In this document: one piece after another, positions 38,575 through 50,309 of the stretch
How positions within the stretch are numbered: position 1 is the first letter of the stretch
How the letters are laid out: the number at the start of each line of letters is the position of its first letter
DNA from: Dicyema japonicum
Taxonomy: Eukaryota > Dicyemida > Rhombozoa > Dicyemidae
Length of the DNA stretch: 64,000 bases
Direction of reading: 5' to 3'
Assembly: GCA_011109175.1 (NCBI GenBank)
Contig: RDEW01000032.1
Span: forward strand, 651,334 to 715,333
Program-made: the position numbers and the translations under genes
Notes under the pieces: generated by a model
What the model saw: only the letters and a program-made list of their open reading frames with translations
The model's database searches: none
Told to the model about the DNA's origin: nothing

Positions 38575-41500
38575 TTAAGAATTCTCCAACTCATTAACAA
38601 TAACAGTATTATCAGCTTGCATAGCTCTCAGCCTCTCAATCTCCTCAAGTTCATCCCTCTGTCTTCGTTCCAGTTCAGCCAGACGTTCTCTCTCAGCCTT
38701 AATCTCAGCATCCTAACATCAAACAAACACAAACCTTTGATTTCTTCCATTCTGAGTAAACTTGGACCATATTCGTGTATATCCTCTCAACTTGTAAAGT
38801 CATCTCCCCAACATCCTCCACAATAGTAAACCCATCCACGTGCTCCCCAAGCCTCCTTGTAGACGGATAAACCTCATTATGAACCAAAACCAGCTTGGAA
38901 GGCTTTTGTTGTAGCTACAGTAACACAAAGTAATAACCAAATCAAAGACAGGCTTTAGGTCGGGACAACCCAAAAACAGAGACAACCTCCCAAATATGTA
39001 CAACCCAAGTCTAGCACGAGAAAGAGCCACAATAAGACGCCTAACATCCCTTAGGTGTCCCACGTGCTTGGTTTTGACCAAAGATAGCAAAATATAATCA
39101 TTCTGCCGACCCTGGTACTTGTCGACCGTACAGATCTAAACATCAAAAATATCCTGTAACCTTAGCGGGGGACCCAAAGAATGGGTTATTGGCACAACGA
39201 ACTCTCACGACGTCCTTGATTAACTGAACCTGTCCATTGTACGTCGACAGTATGGTTATTCGGTCCTTGGGGTACCCCAATAGACGCATATACATGAAGA
39301 GCGCCACTGCATACTCCGCCTCTCCCAAATTCTGGGTTATAATAGATCAAAGTACTTGGTAAAAGTACTGGGTCGGTTCCTGTTCCCCCACTCCATTGAG
39401 ATCTTCCACATTAATAAACTGACAGTCATGTAAAAGTCCAGGGTTGGCCATTTTAAAGTCAGGGTCATTCATAATATGAGGAAGACTCCCCAACTGTGAA
39501 TACCTCCATTTGTACAAGTCACAAATACTGAATATCCCCAATATGTACCTCGGTCGTGCCCTCCCCTGCATGTCCAGTTGTATTGTAGGGACTCCAAAAC
39601 TGATGAATCTGGCAAACAGGGACTGTTCCATATTACAGTACTTTTGTAGCACTGTGTTCTTAACTATTGGTGGAAGTTGGTAGTGATCCCCCAACATTAT
39701 CCACCTCTTCAGTGGATTCCCAATAGTCTCAGTCGGTCTCTACCAATTAGGTGACTAAAAACCTGCAAAAGTAGAGGAATGAATGTCTCAATCTCCAACA
39801 CTCTCCCAGCCTCCTCCATGACGATAGTGTCAAACTAGAGTAACCCCAAATCAAACTCTAAAGTCGGAGGCCAACAGATCAGTCCTCTTAAGAGCAGCGT
39901 GAGTGCACGTCATGGCTATAATTCTGGCTTCCTTCACAAGGAGGTAGTTCACTCGGTCCTTTCTATTTCTGAGTAGTTCAAACGGGTGAAATTGCTGGGG
40001 GTTACACAATCAGCATACTCTCAGTCTCTCAAATATACTGCACATATGAGAGTAACATTGTAGGGCTACATCAAAGTCCTCGTCCCAGTCGGCACCTTTG
40101 AAGATATTTTCAGAAGTAATATCATTGAAAAAATCCATAAAAGGGAAGTTTTCAGCAATAAAATCAACATTTCCCTACAAATAAACTCAAATAATACCGT
40201 CTCATCCTTTTTAATAGCCTCCACAAATCTCTTCCACCTTGGCTTAACCTCGTGAGTAAAAAAGTGATCAGCACTCTCACAGTCATGTTCCACCCAATTG
40301 GTTATGGACAAAGACTTTTGTAGTCTGGTCACATCGTCCAATAACTCCAGTCTAGTAGCCAGAGCGTAGTCCACTCGTCCATAGCTTCAATCGGAGAAAC
40401 AACTTACCGACTGAAATTCTTGTCAGTGTCCAAGTCCTCCTCTCCATGTCCCAGTCTCAATAGGTACCTCTCCTCAATATCCAGGGAGATCAACTTCTCA
40501 AACAGTTGATTTAAAGCTTGGTTCGAATGAGTAACAATCAGAGTCCTCTCCCTACTAAAATTGTGGTACAAATTGGCTATTATTTGGGCGGCCACGTCTG
40601 TTTTACCAGTCCCAGGTGGTCCCACAATCTAAAATACGCCAAAATGGGGACCATTGTGAGTCCAGGTTGCATTCCAGAGTGAATCGCTTCTACTTGCTTT
40701 GGAGTAAACCTCACTGAATTACTAAACAATAACACGTGACACAAACTATCTTTTCTGAGGCAGAAATGGCGGAATCTCAAATTTACAAGCCCCGGATTTT
40801 ACAGTGACGTCATTTTCAGAAGTAAAAGTGAGACTTGAGGTCATTAGAATTAATACTGAAAGGGAGGTAGTAGATCCTCAAGGGGCTCAGCGTTTTCAGC
40901 AGAAAATTGAAACCCCGGAAAGCTCTCTCTGAGATGGGGGATATCTAAAAAGGTGTCATTCCAATTGAAGCTCGAAATCCGCGATTCGAGACTTAATGAG
41001 TAAATTCTGATACTTTTTATAGCACGCTAGTGAGGGGTCGCCATAACCGAGGAATGCCTCTCCAATCCAGTCGGGTACCATCGGTTTTGAGTTGAGTAGT
41101 CCCCGAATGGTCTCGAGGACCGCCTTAAAGTTGTTAACCTCAGACTTTCTCCTCATAAAAAAGTTGAAGGATTGGTAAATGTCCTAAAATGCCTAACCAC
41201 CCATACAATGTGCTTTTCCTGTTGCATATCAATCTGATACTGAATGGGGTCTAGAGCCACTCTGTAAACACGTTCATCCTCCACGAATGGGGGTCGGGGA
41301 AGGTCTATATAGGACTTTATGTCTTACTATAATCAAGTTCGTTTCCGTCGTCGTCCAAAATAGACTTAATCTCACAACCGCGGACAAACACAACCCAAGA
41401 AGGATTAAACCTCTCAGAGTTAGGACGAACGGTCACAAGGAAGCCAACGTCGTACTCTGCATAGACTCCCACTCATTCTTGACCTCCCGCGGAAGGTTTA

Positions 41501-42994
41501 AGTGGAGAGTCAACTCTCCAATGACTGCCGATGGGTGTCTCTGAGCCAGCTTTGGCTTACCCACTTGAATTATCCTGAAATTCTGTATAGGTTGAGCCAT
41601 TCGAGCCCATCCGTCAAAGACCACGTGTTCTGGTCCAGAGATACTGCAATTAATAAACCATGAACTGTGGTTTCAGTCGTTCAATTGAGTTTTCCAGTTC
41701 CTGTTTTACCTCAAACGTGGACTCCAACCGGAAGAGCAAAAAATTCCGTAAATAGTAGTCAAAAAGAGACAAAAACTGCAAATTCATCTTCGGTAACGGA
41801 AAGCAGTCTAAGTTTTGTTATTCAACTACCCTTTTCTGTGATTTGTTGTACTCCCGTGTTGTTTTCCCCCCAAATGAACTCTTCAGTAGGATATAAAGGC
41901 AGATTATTGAGTTGTTCAATCTGCAGAGGTCGTCGAGAGAATTTGGAGATCTAAAACTGTGGCTAATGAAAAACCATGATTTCTATGATAAAATCCGTGG
42001 AGAAGTCGTGTTGCGGACAGATAAGCTTCATCTCAACAGCGAGATCTTTTAAAGTTGAAGGTCTATGGGGTTAAGGGGCATATCTTACTCGACAGTGCGG
42101 AGGGCAGCCTCTATTGACTTTGGGTTGTCCACGTTGGCTACGGAGACGAGGGTGAATGCTTTGAGTTTCTCAGGCTCGACTTTGAAGAGGAGTTTCTGAA
42201 GATGAGTCATTTTGTTGTAGTGGAGGTCGAGAACTGCAATCCCGGGGAATTCGTCCCCTGTGTATAGGTCGATCTCTGCGTAGTAGTAGGACTCGAACAC
42301 GTCCATGATTTGTCGAAAGATTGCTGAAGTTTTGAATAGTTCCAGTCTTTTGAGACGAATCACCACGTGGGTGTAGTCGAGGACAATGTGGAAGAACCTC
42401 TTATTGTAATAAATGCTCTCCAGTGTTATAAGGAGGTCGACAAAGTGCATAGAAAGCGGTAAATTTGGGGTGTTAGAGGAGAGGAACTTTTCTATCATTT
42501 TGTGTAGAAAGGTGGCATAAGTGTCCTCAGCCGCTTGATCTTGGGAAGTCATCTTTTGGTATTTTTTATCGAAGGCTCTCCATGCCTTTCCCCAGCGAGA
42601 ATTCTTGGCCAGTTCCTCATTCCGTCGTTCCTTTAATCAAAATGAAAACCAACCTCAGGAAGGACCGTCAAAACTCTAACAAAAACCAGTTTTTGTACAG
42701 AATGGAGAATAAAGTCCACGTGCAAACTGTTGAGACAGTTCTTTATAAAGATTATTAGTTCCATGTCTTCTCTATAAAGGCAGATCTCCATTATTTTACT
42801 GAAAAAAACAGAAAAGTCAACATCAGTCTTGTAGGGGAAATGCTATCCTGGTAAAATAAGCCTAACCTCCCAAGGAGGAATCCGTTCGGTAAACCTTTCA
42901 TTAATATCGGTGCATAGGGCGATGATCTGGTGGACTTGTTCGTCCTATTTGTTGTAATTTATATTATTACTGATATTGAAGAAATTTTGCGCAT
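38575..42994 (-). CDS. AQR: Aquarius, intron-binding spliceosomal RNA helicase
   Basis: SF1 helicase of the spliceosome intron-binding complex. N-terminal scaffold: [20 protein letters not shown] (42944-42885), [17 protein letters not shown], then [18 protein letters not shown] and [19 protein letters not shown] (42552-42085). Helicase core: [17 protein letters not shown] Walker A (40625-40575), [38 protein letters not shown] (Walker B, MEEAG), [60 protein letters not shown]. Introns of 23 nt (40385-40407) and 26 nt (42945-42970) keep frame. The proposed start (ATG at 42994) gives eight residues before the first conserved block, so the N terminus is about 90 residues shorter than animal AQR. 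The stop is at 38575. A nearby 88-bp duplication and a LINE lie just upstream of the start. Confidence 0.93.
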
Positions 42995-43020
42995 TATTTT
43001 GATTATTTAGTATGCCACGA

Positions 43021-43196
43021 AAGCGTGATTTCAATTTATTTTAAATTAATTTTCAAAGTTATTAATATATTTTTAAATTTGTTTTTGCTACCCTATGAAT
43101 CGTTAGTTAAAGCGTGATTTCAATTTATTTTAAATTAATTTTCAAAGTTATTAATATATTTTTAAATTTGTTTTTGCTACCCTATGAATCGTTAGT
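43021..43196. repeat. perfect 88-bp tandem duplication
   Basis: 43021-43108 is repeated without a visible mismatch at 43109-43196 (begins AAGCGTGATTTCAATTTATT). It sits in the presumed upstream region of AQR. Confidence 0.9.
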
Positions 43197-43226
43197 TAAT
43201 GCAAATTAATTAATTTAATTACATCT

Positions 43227-43238
43227 GCGTTAGTAAAC
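43227..43238. repeat. 12-bp target-site duplication (left)
   Basis: GCGTTAGTAAAC, repeated exactly at 44746-44757, brackets the LINE between them. Confidence 0.85.
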
Positions 43239-44745
43239 TTTAATTAAGATTTTAGTGTGACGACATGCGGTTCACCTGTTGTTGTGGTGGCGTCCGGTGC
43301 AAATTATGCACTAAAGAGAACCGTTTGAACTTCTCCACCCCTGTACGTCCTTTGGAAGGGTGGCCTACCAACTTCAATTTCCTAACCCGGGTTCTGATTT
43401 CATGCTGGTCATTCTCCAACTCAATGTCAGCGTTTCCTCTTGACCCGTTTGAAAGTGGACATTGCCATTATTCAGGAGTCTAAACTATCTACGTCAGCCC
43501 CCACCCCACGCTTCCCTGGTTACAATATACTCCGAAAGGACCGGACAAGAAGTCTCGGTGGAGGATTATTGACGTTTGTTAGTGAGGGTTTTTTGTTCAC
43601 TGATGTCACCCTGTTTATATATTCTCTTTGCGGAGACACTATTCTGGAACAAATATCTATGGAAGTTCCTTTCTCACCCTCAAGACGTTTTAAACTGTAT
43701 AATATTTATATTTAACCTCATAGTTCGTCGACTTCCCTTATTCCAAAGTATGTTCCAAACTTATCGAAACTTTTTGAACTGAAAGATCTGGTATTATGCG
43801 GCGACCTAAATGCCAAACATCCACTCTGACTCCGGACACAATCAGCCGACAGTCGCGGCGAGTACATCCTCTCCTTACTTAATGACTAGACAATCCTCAA
43901 TGACCATGACGCTCACATAAGGACCCCGTCCTGTAGAAGGGACAGTCCAACATCCCCGGACCTGTCCCTCTGCTCTCCTTCTATGGCTGGATGTATTTCA
44001 TGGAATGTTCGTTATGGCTTCTCAAGTGACCACAACCCCATTGTGTTGAGACTTAGAAGGCCTATTTGTTCACTGTGTTGTTCTACAAAGTTCAAAAATT
44101 ATTTGAAGGCTGATTGGCAAGGTTTCATGGCGTATGTGGACAATAGTCTGTTTGACCTTGCTATGGTTAATTGTACAGTAGAGAAAACGGTCAAGATTCT
44201 GTCTGCTATCATTTTAAAAGCTGATGAACTTTTATACCTGTCGCCTCTTACAAGAAGTTCAATCCAAGATTATCATCGCAAATTGTGTCACTCATCAAGA
44301 AACGAGATGCGGCGAAGAGAAAAAGAACACAGTCCAATAATTCCTTTTATTCTATACGTTCACTGAATACTAAATTATCTGAGCTTATCCGAACTAATAA
44401 CAGACTCAAATGGAGCCGTCTAGCTGGACGACTATGTCACAAAAACTCTTGCGCCACATTTCGGATAACGCTAAGAAAGATCAATAGCCTTATCAATAAA
44501 GAGGACTGCGGTACTGAGGCCGTCAAGCAAAATGTGGCCCATGCAGAAAAATTTCGGTCGGTTAGAAAAAAGTGCAAGCTGATTGAATTCCTATGCAAAA
44601 AGAAGAGAAGGCGCTTCCGGAATGCGGTTGGGTCATCAGAAGACCAGACGAAAAGAGTTCGGATGCTGTTGGAGGCTGGAATCACTTAATTAGTTAGTTT
44701 TGACTTATCTTTCTTGGTGGTCTTGGAGTTAAATAAAATAAATCC
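43239..44745 (+). mobile_element. Jockey-like LINE with endonuclease but no RT, flanked by TSD
   Basis: Reads LKVDIAIIQESKLSTSAP, FPGYNILRKDRTRSLGGG, LKDLVLCGDLNAKHPL, SADSRGEYILSLLND and SSDHNPIVLRLRRP, which are the QE..L, GDLNAKH and SDH motifs of an EEP endonuclease. Then come the linker and LIKKRDAAKRKR. After WSRLAGRLCHKNS the text jumps to the protein's C-terminal tail, KKRRRFRNAVGSSEDQTKR with RMLLEAGIT-stop (44687), so the whole RT is missing. The 12-bp direct repeats at 43227-43238 and 44746-44757 show that this deleted form is a complete insertion. Frameshifts occur near 43715 and 43960. Confidence 0.88.
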
Positions 44746-44757
44746 GCGTTAGTAAAC
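44746..44757. repeat. 12-bp target-site duplication (right)
   Basis: Exact partner of 43227-43238. Confidence 0.85.
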
Positions 44758-44759
44758 AG

Positions 44760-45372
44760 AGTTTATGGTTTCGTTTGTGCCACGTTTTTGACTATTCTTG
44801 CCGCTAGCCTTCTCCATCCCTTTCGTTGTTTTGCTCTCCTGATTTAGGCCAGATCATATGCATCCATCAATCAGTCCTCGATCACAGCATAATCATCCAC
44901 AAATGTCCTGGGAAGACAACTTTTGAACGTCTTCTGAATGTATAAAATTCAGTATGACCGAAAAATCAGGATGTTTAAACATCCATGGTTTAAGATTTTC
45001 TTTGTGCCAAAAATTTCCAAGTTTTCTTAGTTGGCCTTTGTTAAATAAGTCGAGTTGTTCCATATCTTTCTTTAATGTTCCCCAAATACTTCGTTGTACA
45101 CGAGGATGGTCGGACAAATCCATTATATAAACGTAACAGCATCTTAGTAGGAATTTGATTATTTCTAGAATGGGTAGTAATTTTAAAGTGCTATTGTGGC
45201 CAATATCTTTCGTCGTGTGATATCCTCTGAATCGCCAAGTAAAAATCCGAGTTTTAGGGTGTTCTTTCACTTTTCCTCAACTCGGCTTGGCGTTCTTTCA
45301 ATGGTAAATATTTCAGTTTTATCTTTATTGACTTTGAGGGACCATTTACTCAAAATTGTTTTCGCTCTCTCC
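44760..45372 (-). mobile_element. RT C-terminal region of an RTE-like LINE
   Basis: Minus-strand text reads WSLKVNKDKTEIFTIER, LKLGFLLGDSEDITRRKIL, ICPTILVYNEVFGEH and, near 44830, RRAKQRKGWRRLAARIV. This is the post-catalytic part of endonuclease-RT proteins ('KTE', 'LG..L..E.DI.RR..LA', 'LYN...W', final 'DR..WR.LV'). It begins where a Tc1 head ends at about 45372, so one element interrupts the other. Confidence 0.7.
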
Positions 45373-45374
45373 AT

Positions 45375-45770
45375 AATGCAAAAATGTGTATTTCCTTTAA
45401 TAACGGAACACGACGGGGCCTTCGTTTATTGATTCCTTCACTGCGTAGTGTAGAAGTAATTATACGAAGGGACACTGATGTTCCTGTACTATTTATATCA
45501 TCAGCCAATTTTTTCGAGTAATTCTCGGTTTTGTACAAACTATTCTTTTCATTGAGATATTTTCCTCGGAGCAATCTGATCTTGGTCGATTAATAACAGT
45601 TCCGTGTTGTTTCTATGGGAAATAATATTCCGAACAGTTCTTTTTGGCAATGTCAACAATTCAGAAATCTCTTTATAACTTTTACCTCTTTGATGGGCCG
45701 TTACAACTAGTTGTTTTAGGTCCAAAGAATGCTCTTTCCTCACCGACATGATAATTTTAATAACGGGCAA
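45375..45770 (-). mobile_element. Tc1-like transposase N-terminal (HTH) region
   Basis: The frame starting at 45770 reads MSVRKEHSLDLKQLVVTA, GKSYKEISELLTLPKRTVRN, a paired-type helix-turn-helix. After a frame change, KLADDINSTGTSVSLRIIT and RSEGINKRRPRRVPLLK form the second HTH of Tc1 transposases. The catalytic DDE part is missing, cut off by the LINE piece at 44760-45372. The N-terminal part is present again at 45993-45831 because of the duplicated contig end. Confidence 0.8.
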
Positions 45771-46050
45771 AAAATGAAAGTAAAATTATATTAATCAGAA
45801 TCTATTAATCAACTGTATTAAAAAACTGTNTGTTTCCATGGGAAATAATATTCCGAACAGTTCTTTTTGGCAATGTCAACAATTCAGAAATCTCTTTATA
45901 ACTTTTACCTCTTTGATGGGCCGTTACAACTAGTTGTTTTAGGTCCAAAGAATGCTCTTTCCTCACCGACATGATAATTTTAATAACGGGCAAAAAATGA
46001 AAGTATAATTATTTTAATCAGAATCTATTAATCAACTGTATTAAAAGAAC
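45605..46050. repeat. duplicated contig ends around N at 45830
   Basis: 45606-45829 and 45831-46055 are near-identical direct copies (starting TGTTTCTATGGGAAATAATA versus TGTTTCCATGGGAAATAATA) with a few substitutions, separated by one N. Likely an unmerged assembly overlap. Confidence 0.88.
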
Positions 46051-46205
46051 TGTTAAGAAATTACTTCAAAAAAGGGTACAAAGAGATAATCATTAGGGCG
46101 GAAATAATAGGACATTTTTTTAGGACATTTTAAAAGCAAAATATTACAATTGGGACATAGTAAGAAAAAATAGGACAATTTTATTATTTTTTATTTTTCA
46201 ATTAT

Positions 46206-46364
46206 GACATCTCAATCAGGGGGAAATTTGCCCACCGTAAGAAATACATGCGGGAAGCGGTCTGGCTGAGGCAACGAATTGGGATCGCAGTTATCCGTGG
46301 AAACGCTTACTCCGTAATATCAGCAGCCGCTCTTATTAATTTAAATCTGCATTTTTCGGAATAA
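46206..46364 (+). other. coding-like stretch with Sm2-like motif
   Basis: An open frame without its own ATG near the start reads YDISIRGKFAHRKKYMREA and then VWLRQRIGIAVIRGNAYSVI before a stop at 46364. IGIAVIRGN resembles the Sm2 motif of SmG (IGMVVIRGN). No Sm1 motif was found upstream. It lies inside the TIR element at 46095-47367, so it could be a captured gene fragment, a transposase scrap or chance. Confidence 0.3.
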
Positions 46365-46499
46365 TAAAAATGCCGCTTCTAAGAAAGTCCACAATCTTGT
46401 GATAATTACATATGTAGGTAATTTAGTCTCATCAAACATAGTTCTGCGCTTTATTGGTTTTGAAAGACGTGGTAATTTAAGGAATAGTTTTTTATATAA

Positions 46500-46803
46500 C
46501 TATTTTTTAATGTGTGAAGTGGAATATCGGCATTTCAAAATGTTTCAACTAAAAAGATACCCAGTATTCTTGGTTATCTTCAGTAAGAAAAAGTTGACTA
46601 GCCTCTATTTTTAGTATACAGTCTGATGTCTTTTTCCATTAAGATGTAGGTCTATTTTTTAATGTGTGAAGTGGAATATCGGCATTTCAAAATGTTTCAA
46701 CTAAAAAGATACCCAGTATTCTTGGTTATCTTCAGTAAGAAAAAGTTGACTAGCCTCTATTTTTAGTATACAGTCTGATGTCTTTTTCCATTAAGATGTA
46801 GGT
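46500..46803. repeat. perfect 152-bp tandem duplication
   Basis: 46500-46651 is repeated at 46652-46803 (both start CTATTTTTTAATGTGTGAAG). No N separates the copies, unlike the contig-end duplicates. Confidence 0.9.
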
Positions 46804-47519
46804 CGGTGTAGTGTTGCTAGATTATTTTACTATCTTAGAGCATTTTAGGCAAAATAAATCTCCTTTAGGTGTTATTGTATGTCTTTTGATATTTTTTCCT
46901 TGTCTTTGTCAGATAGGATTGCGTATACGATTCCACGTAATATGGAAATCTCTATGCGTTGTCTAGCTTTTTTGGCTCGCTTGTTTCCCTCCTATTTTTT
47001 AAAAAGGCCGCAGTGAGGGATCCAACGGCTTTGGAATTTGAAAAAAAAATTATTTCAAATTTATTTCAAAAAACCATGTAAAATTTTTTGATTGAAATTT
47101 TGATTTTTTAATAAAATAATTGAAAAAGATTAGTAAAAACAATTTGAGAATTGGCCAATTTCTTAGGAAAATTGGCTTTTTGGAACCATTGACGTGAACT
47201 TTTAGCCAAAAAATTGGTCAATTTATAAGGTCCCCAATTAGAGGGACCTCACTGTACTTAAAATATAATTAAAATAATTATGTCCTATTTTAGGACAATG
47301 TTATCTTTGAAGTAGGACAAATAGGACAATGTACTATTTGTCTTAAATAGGACAATTTCTACCCTAATAATCATTCATATCTTGTCGATATAATCCTTAT
47401 TTGAAATTCATGAATATAATTAATAAAAATGTGTTAAAAATAATGCAGGATTTCATTGAGTAGTGTGATAAACTAAATCGAAATAGTTATCATTATAAAA
47501 TATATTTATTTAAAAAAAT

Positions 47520-49000
47520 GCTAAGTGTGCCATGATTTATCTGCCCCAATGTAAATTCCCGATTTTCCGCGGCGAAATCGACATCATCCACGTAAATGAG
47601 TTTCATAAAATGGTTATCAGGACATCCATCATCCCCGTAAATAGCGTATCTCCTTGTGAGGTTCCAACATTGGTAGAAAATGGTCTAGACTCCTTAGAGC
47701 ACTCTGACGAGTAGTTCAGTTTCAGATGATAGCATATGTATCATGCGCAGACTGTCTTCATCGATAACGTACTTAACAGTAATTTACTCTTGTTGATGCT
47801 GTTAAAAGCCTCGCTCATGTCGATTCTAAGGATATGAAAGGATCGTTTGTACTTAGGACATATTGCAATGATCCAGCGATGGCTCCAGACAACAGTAGCC
47901 GTGGATCTTTAAGGCCTGAAACCACTCTGACGGCAAGAGAGATATTTACCGATATTGTTATATGATCCCCGTCTAGCACAATAGTTCTTCAGCTTCCGAA
48001 GGGTCCTCGTCTTTTTCCCGGTTTATGAACAGGCATTATTATTCCAGTCCCGATTAGAAGCGGGCAGTGTAATGCAAAAGCCTTGTTCAGTATTTATGCG
48101 AAAAAACTCGCCAGATTATTGGGAGCGTATTTGAGTAATTCCCTTGGGACTCCGTCACATCCTGCGGCTCTGTTGTTGTTCATATGGTGGAATGCTTCTA
48201 GGACCTACAAATTTGTCATTTCGTTTGATAAGCTCCGCGGATGCCACAAATGTGAGTGCATAGGTATCATCTGTTTGGAATTGCTTCTGAAAGTGGTCAA
48301 CAATTCGTGAGACTTTGTCCTCATCATCCAATATTAAGTGATCCTATTCATCCCATATCAATATTTTGGAATTTTGGAACCCCGATTAAGTAGTCGCATA
48401 GCCATTAACATTTGACTTTCTGGTAAGAGCATTTCAATTTCGGTAACCTTCTTGTCTAAGTATTTCGTTCACAATAGATTTGCCCGGACTCTTATTTAAT
48501 GAAGGGCTCTGTTTCGTTCTCTTCTGGTGTTCAGACAGCAATTTTCAATCTTAAGCGGATGTTTCTTTGAAGCTTTAACATTTCCTTCAGTTTAGAATTA
48601 TAATATGCGTAGTTGTTGTTAGAGCGGTTACTTCTATAGCCGATAGTATTCGTCAAGGCATATTTTGCATGTTTAACGGCCTCGACCACTTTTCCAAGAG
48701 AACGTCTGTTATTTCTTCCATATTTAGTTGTGATGTGTGTTGCTCGATGTTGTCTTGAAATTTTCTCCGTTTCACAGTGTTGTTTATCAGTTCATCTGTA
48801 ACTAGTCTTCGATGTTTAATGTTAGCTGGATTGTTCTGGGCAATGCTACTAAATAGTTTCCGTCTGCAAATCCGAGCCACCGTTATCCTGTGATCACTAT
48901 TTGTTAACGGTCTAAATCCCCGACAGGGTGTTCCGTTTCGAACTCGCTGATAGTCCTCTAACATTAAATGAAGCGATAGTAAAAGGCCCTAATCGAGAAC
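47520..49000 (-). mobile_element. RTE-like LINE, endonuclease internally deleted
   Basis: Minus-strand text begins TIASFNVRGLSASSKR near 48990, the start of an RTE endonuclease. It then jumps to NSDHRITVARICRRKLFSS, its end, so the middle of the endonuclease is gone. A linker follows (RRLVTDELINNTVKRRKF). Farther down come KYKRSFHILRIDMSEAFNS and STNVGTSQGDTL, the RT palm, with stops and frameshifts. Type matches the RTE/craniofacial-like tail at 979-1345. Confidence 0.7.
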
Positions 49001-50300
49001 ATGTTTGAGACATATCTAAGAGAGGCACGTCAGCGCATCAGTCAAATTATGAATTGTATGTTGAGAATTCCTATATTTTAGAGCTACATTACGGTCACGT
49101 GTGGCGCTCAGTATTGGAAAAGACTGTTTAAGAAGTTTCCAGGAGGAGTCATAGGGTTATTCCTACAACGAGATTTCAACATATTCGTGAAATGTTTGCA
49201 CATCTGCTGCAGGGAATGGGGTTTGGAGCAGAAAGCTCTACAAACATGCAAGGAAACAAAAACGATCTAGTGCTTGCGAGAATTAGAGAGTACAAAGAAA
49301 ATCTAAAGGGAAAAAATCGTAACACTGGTGGACGAAATTGAAATAATGTTAAGTCAATAACATACTGAGTAGAGGCAGAGCACCTAATGATATTTTGATT
49401 CTGACAATGATGGGAACTCAATTATGAACAAGGTGAGAAGGCAGCTACTTCTGTTTTTCTGTGTGTATGTAAGTCTTTACTAAAACATGTCGAGATTATG
49501 TAGTTTGGTGTCGTTGTGTTCTTTTGGTAACAAGGTAATTTCCACAATTTGGCACAAATGAGGTAAAAGTAAGATCTTCCAATATCAAATCTAGGATGGG
49601 GACCTTCAGGAAAGGTCAATGTTTACGTGGGTGGATCTTTAAGTTAGATGAGGTTGAAAATTTGTAATTTCTAAAATATTGTTTATTTGAGATTCGCGTC
49701 ACAAATTAATGAAAGCAGGTCAATTTTTGTTGTTTTACTTTGAATTGGTGCAGTTGAGGGAATATTTCTAATGGAGTGGGAGAGCGAATGACCAATTTAC
49801 ATGCCACCACATATCTGGAGGCCACTAGCGACTGGTGGGTCATACGGCGCCGATCCAATAGAACGAGAGAAGAGAAGGAACCGTCAGCCAGTGTTGGGGA
49901 TCGGGTCCGTGGATCATAGAGACATACTCCACTAAGCTACCTGATCTTTAAAATGATTGATTTGACTGTCGATTGGGATATTTTTGTGGACAAACTAATT
50001 TACAGCTTATTTTAGGTTTAAAAGACTTGCATTTGCCCACCAGGTCATGTAATGAAAGAAAGAGATAACCCGTATGCAATAAAAGAAAATATCAATATAA
50101 TATATTGAAAATACTATTTATCTAATTATGTAGGTTGTCATCATAACATGGTTTACTGAAATGCAGAATATAATCTAAAATAAGGCCATGATAACCAGTA
50201 TTACGTCAAATACACCTAAAAATATCGTGATTTGAAGTCGATGACTCAAAGTAAAAGTTTTGAGCACAGTCAAGCAGCCTACGCTAAATATATTTAGATA
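49001..50300. other. unassigned intergenic DNA
   Basis: No gene recognised apart from a weak tRNA-like patch listed separately. Confidence 0.3.
49896..49939 (-). other. weak tRNA-like A/B-box patch
   Basis: On the minus strand TAGCTTAGTGG (49939-49929) resembles a tRNA A box, and GGACCCGATCCCC (49908-49896) loosely resembles a B box. The spacing is about 12 nt too short for a tRNA and no acceptor stem was found. Possibly a decayed tRNA or tRNA-derived SINE head. Confidence 0.2.
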
Positions 50301-50309
50301 GCTGTTACT

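Larger units (their letters stand above)
46095..47367. mobile_element. 1.27-kb TIR element with TAATCATT flanks
   Basis: The left end AGGGCGGAAATAATAGGACA and the inverted right end (TT)AGGGTAGAAATTGTCCTA share an AGGG..GAAAT..TCCTA/TAGGACA pattern. Directly outside lie identical TAATCATT octamers (46087-46094 and 47368-47375), the size expected for hAT-like insertions, though a 6-bp reading (TAATCA with TTAGGG ends) is also possible. The TAGGACA string recurs several times near both ends. No transposase was recognised inside. A 152-bp perfect tandem duplication and a short coding-like stretch (46206-46364) lie within. Confidence 0.6.

Noticed and set aside
41287-41954. Plus-strand frames opposite AQR
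   Set aside because: They are shadows of the minus-strand AQR exons and lack any domain.
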